A stretch of 64,000 nt of DNA, taken from Natronogracilivirga saccharolytica (lineage in GTDB: Bacteria; Bacteroidota; Rhodothermia; Balneolales; Natronogracilivirgulaceae). Both the position numbers and the translations under genes were made by a program. The DNA lies in contig NZ_JAFIDN010000003.1 of NCBI RefSeq assembly GCF_017921895.1, forward strand, positions 186,001 to 250,000, given 5' to 3'. The notes beneath the pieces are model-generated. The model saw only the letters and a list, made by a program, of their open reading frames with translations. It was not told where the DNA came from and made no database searches. Position 1 is the first letter of the stretch. Every line of letters begins with the position of its first letter. Below, piece after piece: positions 1-9,292 of the stretch.

Positions 1-1331
1 ACAAAATGGACAGTGCCTTCGTCTTCTATGTCAATAATATAGAAGCGATAACCGGACAGTATCGTCATTTGCCACGGCCAGAGCGGCCCGGACCGGTTAT
101 GGCGGGTGTCAAAATCCCCCTCTCCCCCAACTAGCCTTAACGGCGCATTGCCTGCCGCTTCCGGAAGCTCCGGCATTTCTTCATTGTCAAAGATCTGAAT
201 AGTAACGGAAACGTCAGGTACCGGCACATGCTGCTTGAAATGGAATGCTCCATCGACACTGTCAGCTGCAACCGTGACAGAGTGGCCGGGCATATCGAGC
301 CGAACCGACTCAAGATCGTTGAACAGTCTGACTGCCCGTCTTGCACAAATACTGGCCCATCGCCAGTCATGGATAATATCCGGTACTATCAATGGATCAT
401 GGCGGGTTTCCAGGGGGTTTTCCGGTTTGCCGGTCCACCGCAGAACCAGGGTTGTTCCGTCAAGTGCTGCCTCGAGGTTTTTCGGCCGTGAGATGGCATG
501 AATCACGTCGGGCAGCAAATCCAGATCACCGGGTTCCGGGAGGCTGCTCAGGCCGGTGCCGCTGTAATTGATGCGGAGGCGGTCGGTGGGACGATCTGTT
601 TCCGGATCGGGCGAGGACATAGCAGCCAGTTCCGCTGCATTGCGGCGAATTCGAAGTTTCAGACTGTCGGTATCATGGCGCCGCGTGAGGCGGGATGCCT
701 GACCGGCAATCGCTCTGATGCGCTGCAGGCTGTGAATGTTTGGCTCTGTGAAGGAAGAATCAAAAATCACATCCAGGTGAAGGACGGATTTCTCATGCTT
801 GAAATTGATCCGATGGTTTCCGTCCGGAAGCTGCCGTTCCACATGTACCAGGGCGTCTTCCAAAGGGACCCGGTCGATTCTGTCCCTGAGTATTTCACTG
901 GCTGCCAGCCCAATGAGACCGGCTGCCACCGCTACAAGAAGGCGGATCAGGATGACGCTGCGTTTTCCGGGAATCCAGCTTTCACCTTCCGACCTGTATA
1001 GTATTGCGAAAAGAGCGGCGGGGATCCAGAAGAAAAAGGTTTTCAAAATCCTGATTGTAAGCCCCATCTCCATCCCATAACTGCCGGCCGTGATGCGAAA
1101 CCAGAATATCCCGGTCAGCACTACGCCCGCAATCCCGATAATCCAGCAGCTCAGGGCATGATGAGGATCTGTGGAGGTTTTGTCGGCGACAATCAGGTGC
1201 AGGGGAATCAGAATCAGCACAGCAATCAGAATTCCGTCAAGAACAGGCGTACGCATCGTCCCGGGATCCGGCAGCGTGAACAGGAGCAGGAGCGCAAGGA
1301 AAAGCAGGCCGGGGCGGAGGTATTTTTTCAT
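1..1331 (-). CDS. Hypothetical multi-pass membrane protein, C-terminus cut by window edge
   Basis: An uninterrupted minus-strand frame runs from the ATG at 1331 to the left edge, 443 codons without a stop, so the 3' end lies outside the window. Hydrophobic segments are visible at about residues 6-22, 31-49, 62-80, 97-112 and 124-147, giving about five membrane spans. They are followed by a long soluble region of at least 295 residues with no motif I recognise. The start begins MKKYLRPG and is followed at once by the first hydrophobic stretch; no strong Shine-Dalgarno is present. Codon use matches the rest of the window. Small plus-strand ORFs over this stretch are its shadows. I cannot assign a function. 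Confidence 0.8.
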   Translation of the reverse strand, partial: MKKYLRPGLLFLALLLLFTLPDPGTMRTPVLDGILIAVLILIPLHLIVADKTSTDPHHALSCWIIGIAGVVLTGIFWFRITAGSYGMEMGLTIRILKTFFFWIPAALFAILYRSEGESWIPGKRSVILIRLLVAVAAGLIGLAASEILRDRIDRVPLEDALVHVERQLPDGNHRINFKHEKSVLHLDVIFDSSFTEPNIHSLQRIRAIAGQASRLTRRHDTDSLKLRIRRNAAELAAMSSPDPETDRPTDRLRINYSGTGLSSLPEPGDLDLLPDVIHAISRPKNLEAALDGTTLVLRWTGKPENPLETRHDPLIVPDIIHDWRWASICARRAVRLFNDLESVRLDMPGHSVTVAADSVDGAFHFKQHVPVPDVSVTIQIFDNEEMPELPEAAGNAPLRLVGGEGDFDTRHNRSGPLWPWQMTILSGYRFYIIDIEDEGTVHF

Positions 1332-1365
1332 GAGAAGGCTTTACTCATATCCAAAAAAACAGATC

Positions 1366-1509
1366 TCACAGATTATGATTCCGGAAATAGCTATGATGAT
1401 TTGAAGCCAAAACTAATTTACGATCATTTTCGATCAGGTCAATCGCTTGTTGCTTAAGCTTTTGATAAACATCGTCGGGAATTCCTTTAATAGTGATATT
1501 CGTGGGCAT
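1366..1509 (-). pseudogene. Truncated FitA/VapB-like ribbon-helix-helix antitoxin remnant
   Basis: A 47-codon minus-strand frame starts MPTNITIKGIPDDVYQKLKQ, closely resembling the N-terminal ribbon-helix-helix strand and first helix of FitA-type antitoxins (usually about 75-85 residues). After residue 22 the sequence stops looking like the family and ends early. No toxin gene follows; the next downstream gene is the membrane protein starting at 1331. A frame change or deletion is the simplest reading. It could also be a very short intact gene, but the second helix that such proteins need is missing. Confidence 0.5.
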
Positions 1510-1712
1510 AATGAACTGGTTAAACCGTGGTTCCATTATGAGACCAAAAAGGTTCCGGATTTACTGCAAAAAATCTGCACTATAACGGCCTTGCGCTTGA
1601 TTCCCGGTTTACCTTAATCGTACCGGCAAAATTCACAAGAATTGTGATGGCAGGGTGATTATTTTAGTAACATTACTTTGAAAACTTTTCCCCGGCATTT
1701 TAAAAATATCCC

Positions 1713-1862
1713 ATGGAGCTATTTGTCATCCTCTTGATAGTAGTGATTATTATTGGTGCTTTTTTAGGTGGAAGAAACTTAGGTGATACAGTCAGAAAAG
1801 GATGCGGGTGTCTGGTACTAATTTTAATTGTTATTGCTTTGTTATTGCTTTCAAACGCATAA
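1713..1862 (+). CDS. Small two-segment membrane protein, hypothetical
   Basis: A 49-codon frame starting MELFVILLIVVIIIGAFLGG has a hydrophobic stretch at residues 3-18, a short polar and glycine-rich turn with a CGC motif near residues 31-33, and a second hydrophobic stretch at 34-46. The layout fits a small hairpin membrane protein. It is richer in A/T than its neighbours and stands alone about 65 bases before the tRNA terminator. No Shine-Dalgarno is evident, and no family is recognised. It may be a real small protein or chance coding. Confidence 0.4.
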   Translation: MELFVILLIVVIIIGAFLGGRNLGDTVRKGCGCLVLILIVIALLLLSNA

Positions 1863-1888
1863 ATATCATGCGGTGAATTCTTGCAAAA

Positions 1889-1925
1889 AAAAAGCCTTGC
1901 AAGTCAGTAGCTTACAAGGCTTTTT
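1889..1925. terminator. Bidirectional terminator downstream of tRNA-Leu
   Basis: AAAAAGCCTTG at 1889-1899 pairs perfectly with CAAGGCTTTTT at 1915-1925. The 15-base loop and the A and T tracts on opposite sides let the hairpin end transcription from either strand. It lies just after the 3' end of the minus-strand tRNA. Confidence 0.8.
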
Positions 1926-1926
1926 G

Positions 1927-2010
1927 TGCCGAAGGCGGGACTCGAACCCGCACGGGATTGCTCCCACACGCCCCTGAAACGTGCGCGTCTACCAATTCCG
2001 CCACTTCGGC
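1927..2010 (-). tRNA. tRNA-Leu (anticodon CAG)
   Basis: The minus strand folds into a complete class II tRNA. The acceptor arms are GCCGAAG and CTTCGGC with discriminator A. The D arm contains GGTAGA, the anticodon loop TTCAGGG gives CAG on a CACGT/GCGTG stem, there is a long variable arm, and the T arm carries GGTTCGAGTCC. The 3' CCA is not encoded. CAG decodes CUG leucine codons, which are common in this window. Confidence 0.95.
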
Positions 2011-2088
2011 ATCGTTTTTCAGTAGATTTTAAATATAAGGAGTCTTTTTGAAATTTCAATAATACAAATGCGGACGGATGCCGAATTT

Positions 2089-3381
2089 TCAAACGACCGG
2101 CGGATGCGTTGCCGCCAGCCCCGGCTGCGCAGTACCGGAATGTCCTTTTGCGTCAACGGTTCCGCTGGTCCCCGTCTGCCTGTGGTCATAAATATGTCTC
2201 ATCATGCGGATGTAGTTCTCTTCCAGCGGGATACCGCGCCGGGCCATCATGATCTCCGCCGTCACCATCGCTTTCTCGAATTCGTAGGGTTCGGTTGCTT
2301 CGGGACTCACCCAGCTGAAGGAGGGGATGTGTTTCGGAGGGAAGCCATAGGTGAAAATATTGCAGAATACCCCGCACAGGGTTCCGGCGGATAACGTCGT
2401 GTTGATCGCGGTCTTGCCGTGGTCTCCCATCACCGTGCCGAAAAACTGCAGCGGTGTGGAGTATACGTGTCCGGTCGACCACTCAGGTATCTTCACCGGT
2501 TTGTAATTGTTCTTCAGGTTCGATGTCGTCGTGTTCGCCCCAAGATTGCACCACTCACCGATCAGACTGTTTCCGAGATAACCGTCGTGCGCCTTGTTGG
2601 AATGGCTGTGCATGATCACATTGTGGATTTCGCCGCTTACTTTGCAGACCGGGCCGATGGTGGTGCCGGGATAGACTTTGCAACCCATCTTCAGCACGGA
2701 ATCTTCGCACAGGGCGCCCGGACCCTGGATAACCGCACCGTACATTACGTGGCTGTTTCGTCCGAGGTACACCGGTCCGGCAGAGGCATCAATAACCGCA
2801 CCGGGATCAACCCTGACATCGGGTCCGGCAAAAATGGCATCAGGATGGATCAATGTGGCATGGGGCCAGTCCGGCCTAACAAATGAGCGGACCGATTTCA
2901 GCAGTTCGATGTCGTTGCATATCTGCTCTTCATTGACCTGAAACAAATCCCACAAATTGCTGATCAGGGTTCCGTTTTCAGTGTCCCGGACATCGTCCGT
3001 ATGAGTAAGAAAATGATTCAGCCCGATCCCGTTCTCATAACAATCCCGGCTTTCGTTCACGGGCAGCCGCATGGCAACGATCCGGCCGTCGTGCCTGAGC
3101 GCCTGGTACGCATCGAGATTTCGCACTTCATCAGCCGCTGCGGCATCGGGCAGCCAGCGCGCATTGATCCACAGCACATCGCTGCTGTTATCGGGCAGTC
3201 CGGTGGTAAACAGGTAGATCAGCGGAGGCCGGCGGGTGCGTGTGATGGAATCCGGACCGAGGTACATCTCCCATTTTTCACGAATGGTAACAATTCCGGC
3301 ACGCAGGTCGTCCACCGGCCGGGTCAGGGTCAGAGGTGCAAAGCGGCGATGGCCTTCATCCTCAAAGAAACAAATAGTCAT
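2089..3381 (-). CDS. Alternative GlmU-like UDP-GlcNAc pyrophosphorylase/acetyltransferase
   Basis: The 430-residue protein begins MTICFFEDEGHRRFAPLTLT, the start typical of the alternative bacterial GlmU family found in Bacteroidota (about 390-430 residues). The N-terminal half is a nucleotidyltransferase-like domain. From about residue 185 to 330 there are hexapeptide-like repeats such as IDASAGPVYLG and VIQGPGALCE, forming a left-handed beta helix as in acyltransferases. The family is thought to carry out the last two steps to UDP-N-acetylglucosamine. It is divergent from glmS with a 188-base shared promoter region, which places two steps of one pathway side by side. The annotation 'putative sugar nucleotidyltransferase' would be equally safe. 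Confidence 0.82.
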   Translation of the reverse strand: MTICFFEDEGHRRFAPLTLTRPVDDLRAGIVTIREKWEMYLGPDSITRTRRPPLIYLFTTGLPDNSSDVLWINARWLPDAAAADEVRNLDAYQALRHDGRIVAMRLPVNESRDCYENGIGLNHFLTHTDDVRDTENGTLISNLWDLFQVNEEQICNDIELLKSVRSFVRPDWPHATLIHPDAIFAGPDVRVDPGAVIDASAGPVYLGRNSHVMYGAVIQGPGALCEDSVLKMGCKVYPGTTIGPVCKVSGEIHNVIMHSHSNKAHDGYLGNSLIGEWCNLGANTTTSNLKNNYKPVKIPEWSTGHVYSTPLQFFGTVMGDHGKTAINTTLSAGTLCGVFCNIFTYGFPPKHIPSFSWVSPEATEPYEFEKAMVTAEIMMARRGIPLEENYIRMMRHIYDHRQTGTSGTVDAKGHSGTAQPGLAATHPPVV

Positions 3382-3494
3382 AGTGCATCTTCTTTTGAAG
3401 AATATTGGGGTTCATATGCAACCCGCAAATGATACATAATTTTTAAAGCAAATAGAATTAATAAATAATAATTTTTCCAGGGTGCTATTATCCA

Positions 3495-3502
3495 TAACTT
3501 TG
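3495..3502 (+). promoter_or_regulatory. Possible Bacteroidota-type -7 element for glmS
   Basis: TAACTTTG at 3495-3502 matches the TAnnTTTG consensus, 68 bases before the glmS ATG. The upstream -33 region is only T-rich (3472-3476), so the assignment is tentative. Confidence 0.35.
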
Positions 3503-3569
3503 AGAGCGCCTGAAGCAAGAGCGGAAACGGAATCATCATCACGGATCAACCTGAAAAACATTTATCACC

Positions 3570-5405
3570 ATGTGCGGAATTGCAGGATATACAGGCTGGC
3601 GGAATGCCTCTGAAGTCATCATCAAAGGGCTGCAGCGCCTGGAGTACCGCGGATACGATTCGGCCGGAATGGCCGTCACGGGAAACGGGCTTGAAATACT
3701 GAAATCAGCGGGTAAAGTTGTCGCGCTGACCGAGCGCAATGGCAAGCAGGGCCTTGCCGGCACGGCAGGCATCGGGCACACGCGCTGGGCTACGCACGGT
3801 GAACCCAGCGATATCAATGCGCATCCCCACACAGATTCGCATGGGAACTTTGCCATCGTTCACAACGGGATCATCGAAAATTACAATGCGATCAAGCAGG
3901 ACCTGGAAAGGAAGGGGCATACGTTCAGGAGTGAAACCGATACCGAGGTGCTGGCTCATCTGATTGAGGAAATGCACGCGACCGGCGGATCTGATTTCAC
4001 CCGGGCCGTCAGACAGGCGCTGTCGCAGGTTGAGGGCACATACGGGATCGCCATCATCCACAAGGATCAGCCTGACCGGATTATTGCCGCAAGGAAAGGC
4101 TCGCCGCTTTTGATCGGCATCGGCGAGGATGAATATTTTATCGCATCGGATGCATCCCCGGTTGTTGAATATACCCAGAAAGTGATCTATCTGGAGGATG
4201 AGGAAGTGGCCGTTGTTTCAAAAGACGACTGCCATGTCTCGACGCTGAAGGAGCTCGAGCAGTCCAAGGAAGTGTACGAGCTGGCCATGAGCCTGGAGCA
4301 GATTGAGAAAGGCGGGTATCCCCATTTTATGCTCAAGGAGATATATGAGCAGAGCGAGACCATCGCCGACTGCATGAGGGGGCGCGTGATTGCCTCGGAG
4401 AACCGTATCCAGCTGGGCGGATTGGCCGACGTTCTGGACCGGCTGGTCAATGCCCGCCGGATTGTGATTGCAGGATGCGGAACCAGCTGGCATGCCGGTC
4501 TGGTGGGTGAGTACCTGTTTGAATACCTGGCGAAGGTGCCGGTTGAAGTGGAGTATGCCTCGGAGTTCCGATACCGCGAGCAGCTCATCGGTCCGGGGGA
4601 TGTTTTGATTGTCATATCCCAGAGCGGGGAAACCGCGGATACCCTTGCGGCGCTTCGTGAGGCGAAAAAGAGGGGAGCTCTGGTGCTGGGGATATGCAAT
4701 GTGGTCGGGTCGACGATCGCGCGCGAGACCGATGCCGGAGTGTATACCCACGCGGGACCGGAAATCGGAGTGGCATCCACAAAGGCCTTTACCGCCCAGG
4801 TCACGGTCCTTGCCATGATGGCGCTGCTGCTCGGCCAACAGCGGAACATCATATCAGATGAACTGATGAAGGTGCTGATCAGTGAGCTGTTGTCGCTGCC
4901 GGAAAAGGTTTCTGCCGTTCTTGAAAATGCATCCGGGGTAGAACATGTTGCCCGGCTGTTCACCTATTCATCGAACGTGCTGTATCTGGGAAGGTCGTAT
5001 AATTTTCCGGTAGCACTGGAAGGGGCTTTGAAGCTGAAGGAAATATCGTACATACATGCGGAAGGATATCCGGCCGCAGAGATGAAACATGGTCCCATCG
5101 CGCTTATCGATGAGTATATGCCGGTAGTTGTCATCGCAGCTACCCATCATACCAATGACAAGATGATCAGCAACATCGAGGAAATAAAAGCCAGAAAAGG
5201 CCGTATTATCACCATTTCGACAAACGGGCAATCCGGGGTGGGACAGCTGGCCGAGTTCAATATTACCGTGCCTCCGGTCCACGATTGTTTCACTCCGTTG
5301 ATTACAGTAATTCCTTTACAACTTTTATCGTATTATATTGCTGTTAACCGGAACTGCGATGTTGATCAGCCAAGAAATCTGGCCAAAAGCGTAACCGTTG
5401 AATAA
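3570..5405 (+). CDS. glmS: Glutamine--fructose-6-phosphate aminotransferase (isomerizing)
   Basis: This 611-residue enzyme makes glucosamine-6-phosphate from fructose-6-phosphate and glutamine, the first committed step of amino-sugar and peptidoglycan precursor synthesis. The start MCGIAGYTG exposes Cys2, the N-terminal nucleophile of the class II glutaminase domain (about residues 1-215). Two SIS sugar-isomerase domains follow (about 285-425 and 455-600), with GCGTSWHAG and ISQSGETADTL loops and the conserved C-terminal tail ending KSVTVE. Length is normal for the family (about 600-615). The gene is divergent from the GlmU-like gene and followed after 68 bases by the AraC-type regulator. No glmS ribozyme is apparent in the short leader. 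Confidence 0.97.
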   Translation: MCGIAGYTGWRNASEVIIKGLQRLEYRGYDSAGMAVTGNGLEILKSAGKVVALTERNGKQGLAGTAGIGHTRWATHGEPSDINAHPHTDSHGNFAIVHNGIIENYNAIKQDLERKGHTFRSETDTEVLAHLIEEMHATGGSDFTRAVRQALSQVEGTYGIAIIHKDQPDRIIAARKGSPLLIGIGEDEYFIASDASPVVEYTQKVIYLEDEEVAVVSKDDCHVSTLKELEQSKEVYELAMSLEQIEKGGYPHFMLKEIYEQSETIADCMRGRVIASENRIQLGGLADVLDRLVNARRIVIAGCGTSWHAGLVGEYLFEYLAKVPVEVEYASEFRYREQLIGPGDVLIVISQSGETADTLAALREAKKRGALVLGICNVVGSTIARETDAGVYTHAGPEIGVASTKAFTAQVTVLAMMALLLGQQRNIISDELMKVLISELLSLPEKVSAVLENASGVEHVARLFTYSSNVLYLGRSYNFPVALEGALKLKEISYIHAEGYPAAEMKHGPIALIDEYMPVVVIAATHHTNDKMISNIEEIKARKGRIITISTNGQSGVGQLAEFNITVPPVHDCFTPLITVIPLQLLSYYIAVNRNCDVDQPRNLAKSVTVE

Positions 5406-5412
5406 TCGCAGA

Positions 5413-5470
5413 AATCCGGATAAAGCAAAAAAAAATGCAACTCCGCATAAATCTGTAACTCCGCATAAAA
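5413..5470 (+). repeat. Short tandem duplication after glmS stop
   Basis: AACTCCGCATAAA occurs at 5439-5451 and again at 5457-5469 (period 18). A more diverged copy, AATCCGGATAAA, lies at 5413-5424. The array fills the gap between glmS and the next gene and is one of several stop-proximal arrays in the window. Confidence 0.6.
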
Positions 5471-5473
5471 CCG

Positions 5474-6151
5474 ATGACAAAAACCAGGGACAAGCAATCT
5501 GGTTCCAGTGATTCTATACGGCCCGTATCAGCCGGCGGACAGGATGCGCACAAACTGCGTATCAAAAACATGGTGTGCGACCGGTGCATCATGTCGGTCA
5601 GGGACCTGCTGAACACGCTGGGTTTTGAGGTTTCCGGGGTCACACTCGGTGAAGCGGTTGTTTCACCGGTCCCGTATGACGATCAGCTGACGCTGATTGA
5701 GCGGGAACTCAACAGTATTGGATTTGAGCTTGCCCGTGACCGGAGAGAGGAGACCGTTACGGTCATCAAGTCGCTGCTGATTGCCTATCTGTCCAAAGTC
5801 GAGGCGCAGTCCAGGGCGGACAAAAAAGCGGGCGGCAACGGGGATGTCATTTCTCAGCCGGTATCGGAGTTTATCACCTCCAGACTTCACCGGTCCTACT
5901 CCTCGCTTTCGAGATCCTTCTCAGCCAAAGAGGGGATAACCATCGAAAAATATCTCATCAGGCTGCGCATCGAGCGTGTGAAAGAGCTGCTGAGCTATGA
6001 TGAACTGACACTCAGCGAGATCGCTCACCAGCTTGGCTACAGCAGTGTCCAGCATCTGTCCGCCCAGTTCCGGAAAGTGACAGGCAGTTCCGTCACCGAG
6101 TACAAGACGAATAACCCCGGAAAACGCAGCAAGCTCGACGCGCTCAGCTGA
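5474..6151 (+). CDS. HMA-like domain fused to AraC-type DNA-binding domain; probable copper-responsive regulator
   Basis: The protein has 225 residues. Residues 27-95 resemble a heavy-metal-associated fold with the metal-binding motif NMVCDRC (Cys35 and Cys38). Residues about 130-215 form an AraC-family DNA-binding region with two helix-turn-helix units (KYLIRLRIERVKELL, then LSEIAHQLGYSSVQHLSAQF). This architecture is well known in Bacteroidota beside copper ATPases. I infer that Cu(I) or a related thiophilic metal binds the CxxC and alters DNA binding. It stands immediately before copA, so control of the downstream copper genes is likely. A poorly conserved N-terminal tail of about 25 residues precedes the sensor domain. 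Confidence 0.85.
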   Translation: MTKTRDKQSGSSDSIRPVSAGGQDAHKLRIKNMVCDRCIMSVRDLLNTLGFEVSGVTLGEAVVSPVPYDDQLTLIERELNSIGFELARDRREETVTVIKSLLIAYLSKVEAQSRADKKAGGNGDVISQPVSEFITSRLHRSYSSLSRSFSAKEGITIEKYLIRLRIERVKELLSYDELTLSEIAHQLGYSSVQHLSAQFRKVTGSSVTEYKTNNPGKRSKLDALS

Positions 6152-6330
6152 GGCCATTGCAAAACGTTAAGAGAGCCGGCCGGGAAGTCAAAATTGTATA
6201 ACATTTTCCTGACTCGTTGTAACACGATTCCGCTTCTGTTTTTGTTTTTTGGATAAGACATGATCACAGCATCGATGCCGGTGCCGGATTTGATCATACC
6301 ATTTTGCAATGAAAGCGACAGCAACAGGAA

Positions 6331-8781
6331 ATGACGCGTAAAAATCAGCCATACAATAACAATCCGGTAGCGGAAGGAAACGAAAAGTCCGGCAAGCATA
6401 AAAAGAACCTTCAGCAGAAGAGTTCACAGGAAAACGGTCCGCAGGACAACAGTCCGGAATCCGGCGATTACACATTGCAGATCGACGGCATCAGCTGCGC
6501 AAATTGTGTAACGAATGTGGAGCGGGCTTTGAAATCCGTGGATGGTGTGGAGCAGGCCGATGTCAACATGGGCACATCCGAGGCCAGGGTAAAGGCGGCC
6601 AGCACGGATATCAATACGCTGATCCGGGCTGTGGAAAAGGCCGGCTACGGTGCAGCTGCCATTGATGAGCTTGGGTACCTGCAGGATCAAAGCCCCGGCG
6701 CGCCTTCAGAAGCCGGAGATGAAGCAGATCATGGCGGAACAGATAAAGCAGACCGTACCAAAACAGGTGAAGAGCAATCTGCAGGCATGGAAGTTCCGGA
6801 GGCAGGTCATAAACGCGACACCCACGCCATCGCACCCCGGACATCCCGGTTCAGGAAAAAATTCTGGATTGCCCTGCCGCTGGCGGCTGTCGTTTTTGTG
6901 CTGGACATGGGCCCGATGGCCATTCCCGCGTGGAATGAATGGGTCATGCAGAACCTTACCATGTGGAGTCTGGCCCAGATGGTCATTACGGCCGTAATTC
7001 TGTTTTATGCCGGCGCATCATTCTTCACCGGCGCCTGGCGGGCGGCAAAACACGGGGCTGCGGATATGAACAGCCTCGTTGCCATCGGTACGGGTGCCGC
7101 CTTTGCCTTCAGCACCTATGCCATGTTTTTCGGTCGCGAAGGCGGCGTGGTCCAGCCCAATGAAATCTATTTTGAAACTGCCGCCATCATTATAGCGCTC
7201 ATCCTTCTCGGAAAATGGATGGAGGAGCGGGCGCGGCACAGAAGCCGTGATGCCATGGCCGGATTGCTGGAGCTTGCCCCGCAGCGCGCCAACCGTATTG
7301 CCGGATCATCCTACGAAACCATCCCTGTCAAGGATGTGGCTGTCGGGGACAAACTGCTGGTCAAGGCCTGGGAGCAGGTTCCCGTCGATGGCGAGGTGCT
7401 GTCGGGCCAGGCAAGTGTCGATGAATCGATGATGACCGGCGAGAGTGTGCCTGTTGAAAAAGAGCCCGGAAGCGAGGTCGTTGGAGGTACGCGGAACACA
7501 TCCACCACGTTCGAGATGACGGCCACCAGGGTGGGCCGCGATACCGCACTGGCGCGCATCATCAAAACGGTGCGTGACGCCCAAAGCTCAAAACCGCCCA
7601 TCCAGCGTCTGGTCGACAAGGTGGCGTCCATTTTTGTGCCCATTGTTCTGGTGGTTGCCGTGGTGACATTTCTGCTCTGGCTCTGGGCCGGAAGTCCCGC
7701 GCAGGCTATGGTCAACATGGTTGCGGTGCTGGTCATTGCCTGTCCCTGCGCACTCGGCCTGGCTACGCCGACCGGACTGATGGTGAGTTCCGGGCGAGCC
7801 GCGGAAAAGGGTATCCTGATCAAGGATGCGGTGACGCTTGAAGAAGCCCGTCGGGCCGATGTGGTGATGTTCGACAAAACCGGGACACTGACCACCGGTG
7901 TGATGCAGGTCAGCCGGGTGGATGTGACCGGCGATGATACGCTCACCAATAATGACCTGCTGGTGCTGGCGGCTTCCGTGGAGCAGCAGTCGGATCATCC
8001 CATCGCCAACTGTATTGTCCGCCAGGCTGGGGAAAAGGAGCTGCCGCTTCTGGATGCCGAAGAGGTGGAGACGTTCATGGGCATGGGAATTACCGGCATG
8101 GTATCCGGACGGAAGGTCACGGTGAGTGCGCACACGGTTTATGAGTCGTACGACGAGCAGAAAAAAAAGTACATCGAAGAAGCGCAGGATCGCGGGGAAA
8201 CCGTGCTGCTGGTCAGGTTGAATGACCGGCCGGCCGGATTCATAACTGTTTCGGATGAGGTGCGTCCGGAAGCAGCGGATGTGATCGCGCGGCTGAACCG
8301 GATGAATGTTGAAACGGTCATGGTCACCGGCGACCAGTACCGTAATGCACGCGTAGTAGCCGACCGTCTCGGTATTGATCACCTTGAAGCAAATGTTAAA
8401 CCTGACGAAAAGGCGAAAATTGTAGAACGTTATCAACAGTTGGGCAAGCGGGTGGCCATGGTGGGTGATGGCATAAATGACGCTGCCGCACTGGTGCAGG
8501 CCGATCTCGGCATGGCATTGTCAGGCGGAACGGATCTGGCCATGTCGTCATCAGATATCACCCTCGTGGGAGGGAGCCTTGACAAAGTGGTGGAAGCCCT
8601 TGATCTGTCACGAGGTACACTGAGAATAATCCGACAGAATCTGTTCTGGGCCTTTGTCTACAACTCAGTCGGAATTCCACTGGCTGCTATCGGATTGCTC
8701 AGCCCGATGTTTGCGGCATTTGCCATGGCCATGAGTTCGGTCAGTGTGGTCACTAACAGTCTTCGCATCCGGCGGCTGTAA
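6331..8781 (+). CDS. copA: Copper-exporting P1B-type ATPase (CPC type)
   Basis: This is an inner-membrane pump that moves monovalent copper or silver out of the cytosol using ATP. An N-terminal heavy-metal-associated domain carries ISCANC (Cys56, Cys59). A polar linker of about 75 residues follows, then membrane segments. The actuator loop has MMTGESVPV, the transport motif [12 protein letters not shown] puts the metal site at Cys471-Pro472-Cys473, and the phosphorylation motif DKTGT has the aspartyl acceptor at Asp515. The hinge GDGINDAA and C-terminal membrane pair are intact. At 816 residues it is full length. AGGAA lies just before the ATG. It follows the HMA-AraC regulator and precedes a CopZ-like chaperone, the usual partners. 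Confidence 0.95.
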   Translation: MTRKNQPYNNNPVAEGNEKSGKHKKNLQQKSSQENGPQDNSPESGDYTLQIDGISCANCVTNVERALKSVDGVEQADVNMGTSEARVKAASTDINTLIRAVEKAGYGAAAIDELGYLQDQSPGAPSEAGDEADHGGTDKADRTKTGEEQSAGMEVPEAGHKRDTHAIAPRTSRFRKKFWIALPLAAVVFVLDMGPMAIPAWNEWVMQNLTMWSLAQMVITAVILFYAGASFFTGAWRAAKHGAADMNSLVAIGTGAAFAFSTYAMFFGREGGVVQPNEIYFETAAIIIALILLGKWMEERARHRSRDAMAGLLELAPQRANRIAGSSYETIPVKDVAVGDKLLVKAWEQVPVDGEVLSGQASVDESMMTGESVPVEKEPGSEVVGGTRNTSTTFEMTATRVGRDTALARIIKTVRDAQSSKPPIQRLVDKVASIFVPIVLVVAVVTFLLWLWAGSPAQAMVNMVAVLVIACPCALGLATPTGLMVSSGRAAEKGILIKDAVTLEEARRADVVMFDKTGTLTTGVMQVSRVDVTGDDTLTNNDLLVLAASVEQQSDHPIANCIVRQAGEKELPLLDAEEVETFMGMGITGMVSGRKVTVSAHTVYESYDEQKKKYIEEAQDRGETVLLVRLNDRPAGFITVSDEVRPEAADVIARLNRMNVETVMVTGDQYRNARVVADRLGIDHLEANVKPDEKAKIVERYQQLGKRVAMVGDGINDAAALVQADLGMALSGGTDLAMSSSDITLVGGSLDKVVEALDLSRGTLRIIRQNLFWAFVYNSVGIPLAAIGLLSPMFAAFAMAMSSVSVVTNSLRIRRL

Positions 8782-8883
8782 TTATCCACATGGAAAGTAA
8801 AGAAATTTTAATATATTGACGATAACCCGGGTAGATGAGTTTATACAGACATCCCTCACAATATTTACCTAATCGAGGTTTCG

Positions 8884-8958
8884 ATGAAACGTTGGAAGAA
8901 CCGTATTGCGGCTGTGATGGCCGTTATAGTGGTGGTTTTCGTCATGTTGACCGGCTGA
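8884..8958 (+). CDS. Possible 24-residue hydrophobic peptide
   Basis: A very short frame, MKRWKNRIAAVMAVIVVVFV followed by MLTG, has a basic N-terminus and one hydrophobic helix. GAGG stands five bases before the ATG. It lies between copA and the chaperone gene. It could be a small membrane peptide, a leader peptide, or chance coding; nothing in the sequence decides this. Confidence 0.25.
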   Translation: MKRWKNRIAAVMAVIVVVFVMLTG

Positions 8959-8996
8959 GCCGGAATGATTTTTCGATCACATGATGTTCACGAATT

Positions 8997-9212
8997 ATGG
9001 AAAAGAAAGAAGTCTTTAAAGTCGAAGGAATGAGCTGCAGCGGCTGCTCTGGTACTGTCGAAACGGCATTGTCACAAGATGATGGTGTCACCCTCGCCCG
9101 TGTCAGCCACGAAGATGGAACAGCTGAAGTGCATCACACGCTCACGGACCGGGAAATCATCGATATCATTACCGGGGCGGGATACACCGTCACAGAAAAA
9201 ATATCGGGTTGA
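8997..9212 (+). CDS. CopZ-like heavy-metal-associated copper chaperone
   Basis: This 71-residue protein is a single HMA domain. The motif GMSCSGC (Cys15 and Cys18) binds Cu(I); the rest follows the beta-alpha-beta-beta-alpha-beta pattern, ending GYTVTEK. Such chaperones carry copper in the cytosol to CopA and to metal sensors. The position 215 bases after copA supports that role. The length is normal for CopZ/Atx1-like proteins (about 65-75 residues). Confidence 0.88.
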   Translation: MEKKEVFKVEGMSCSGCSGTVETALSQDDGVTLARVSHEDGTAEVHHTLTDREIIDIITGAGYTVTEKISG

Positions 9213-9292
9213 TATTCTGTGTTACATTGCGTTTAAATATTACATCGTAACCGTCAACGAGTTACATTTCCTCCAGTGCCATCCAGAAAAAG

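Noticed and set aside
498-1001. Plus-strand 167-codon ORF
   Set aside because: It is antisense to the long minus-strand membrane protein frame that runs uninterrupted from 1331 to the window edge.
3382-3569. glmS ribozyme in the glmS leader
   Set aside because: The leader is short and lacks the conserved ribozyme core; such ribozymes are mainly from Gram-positive bacteria.
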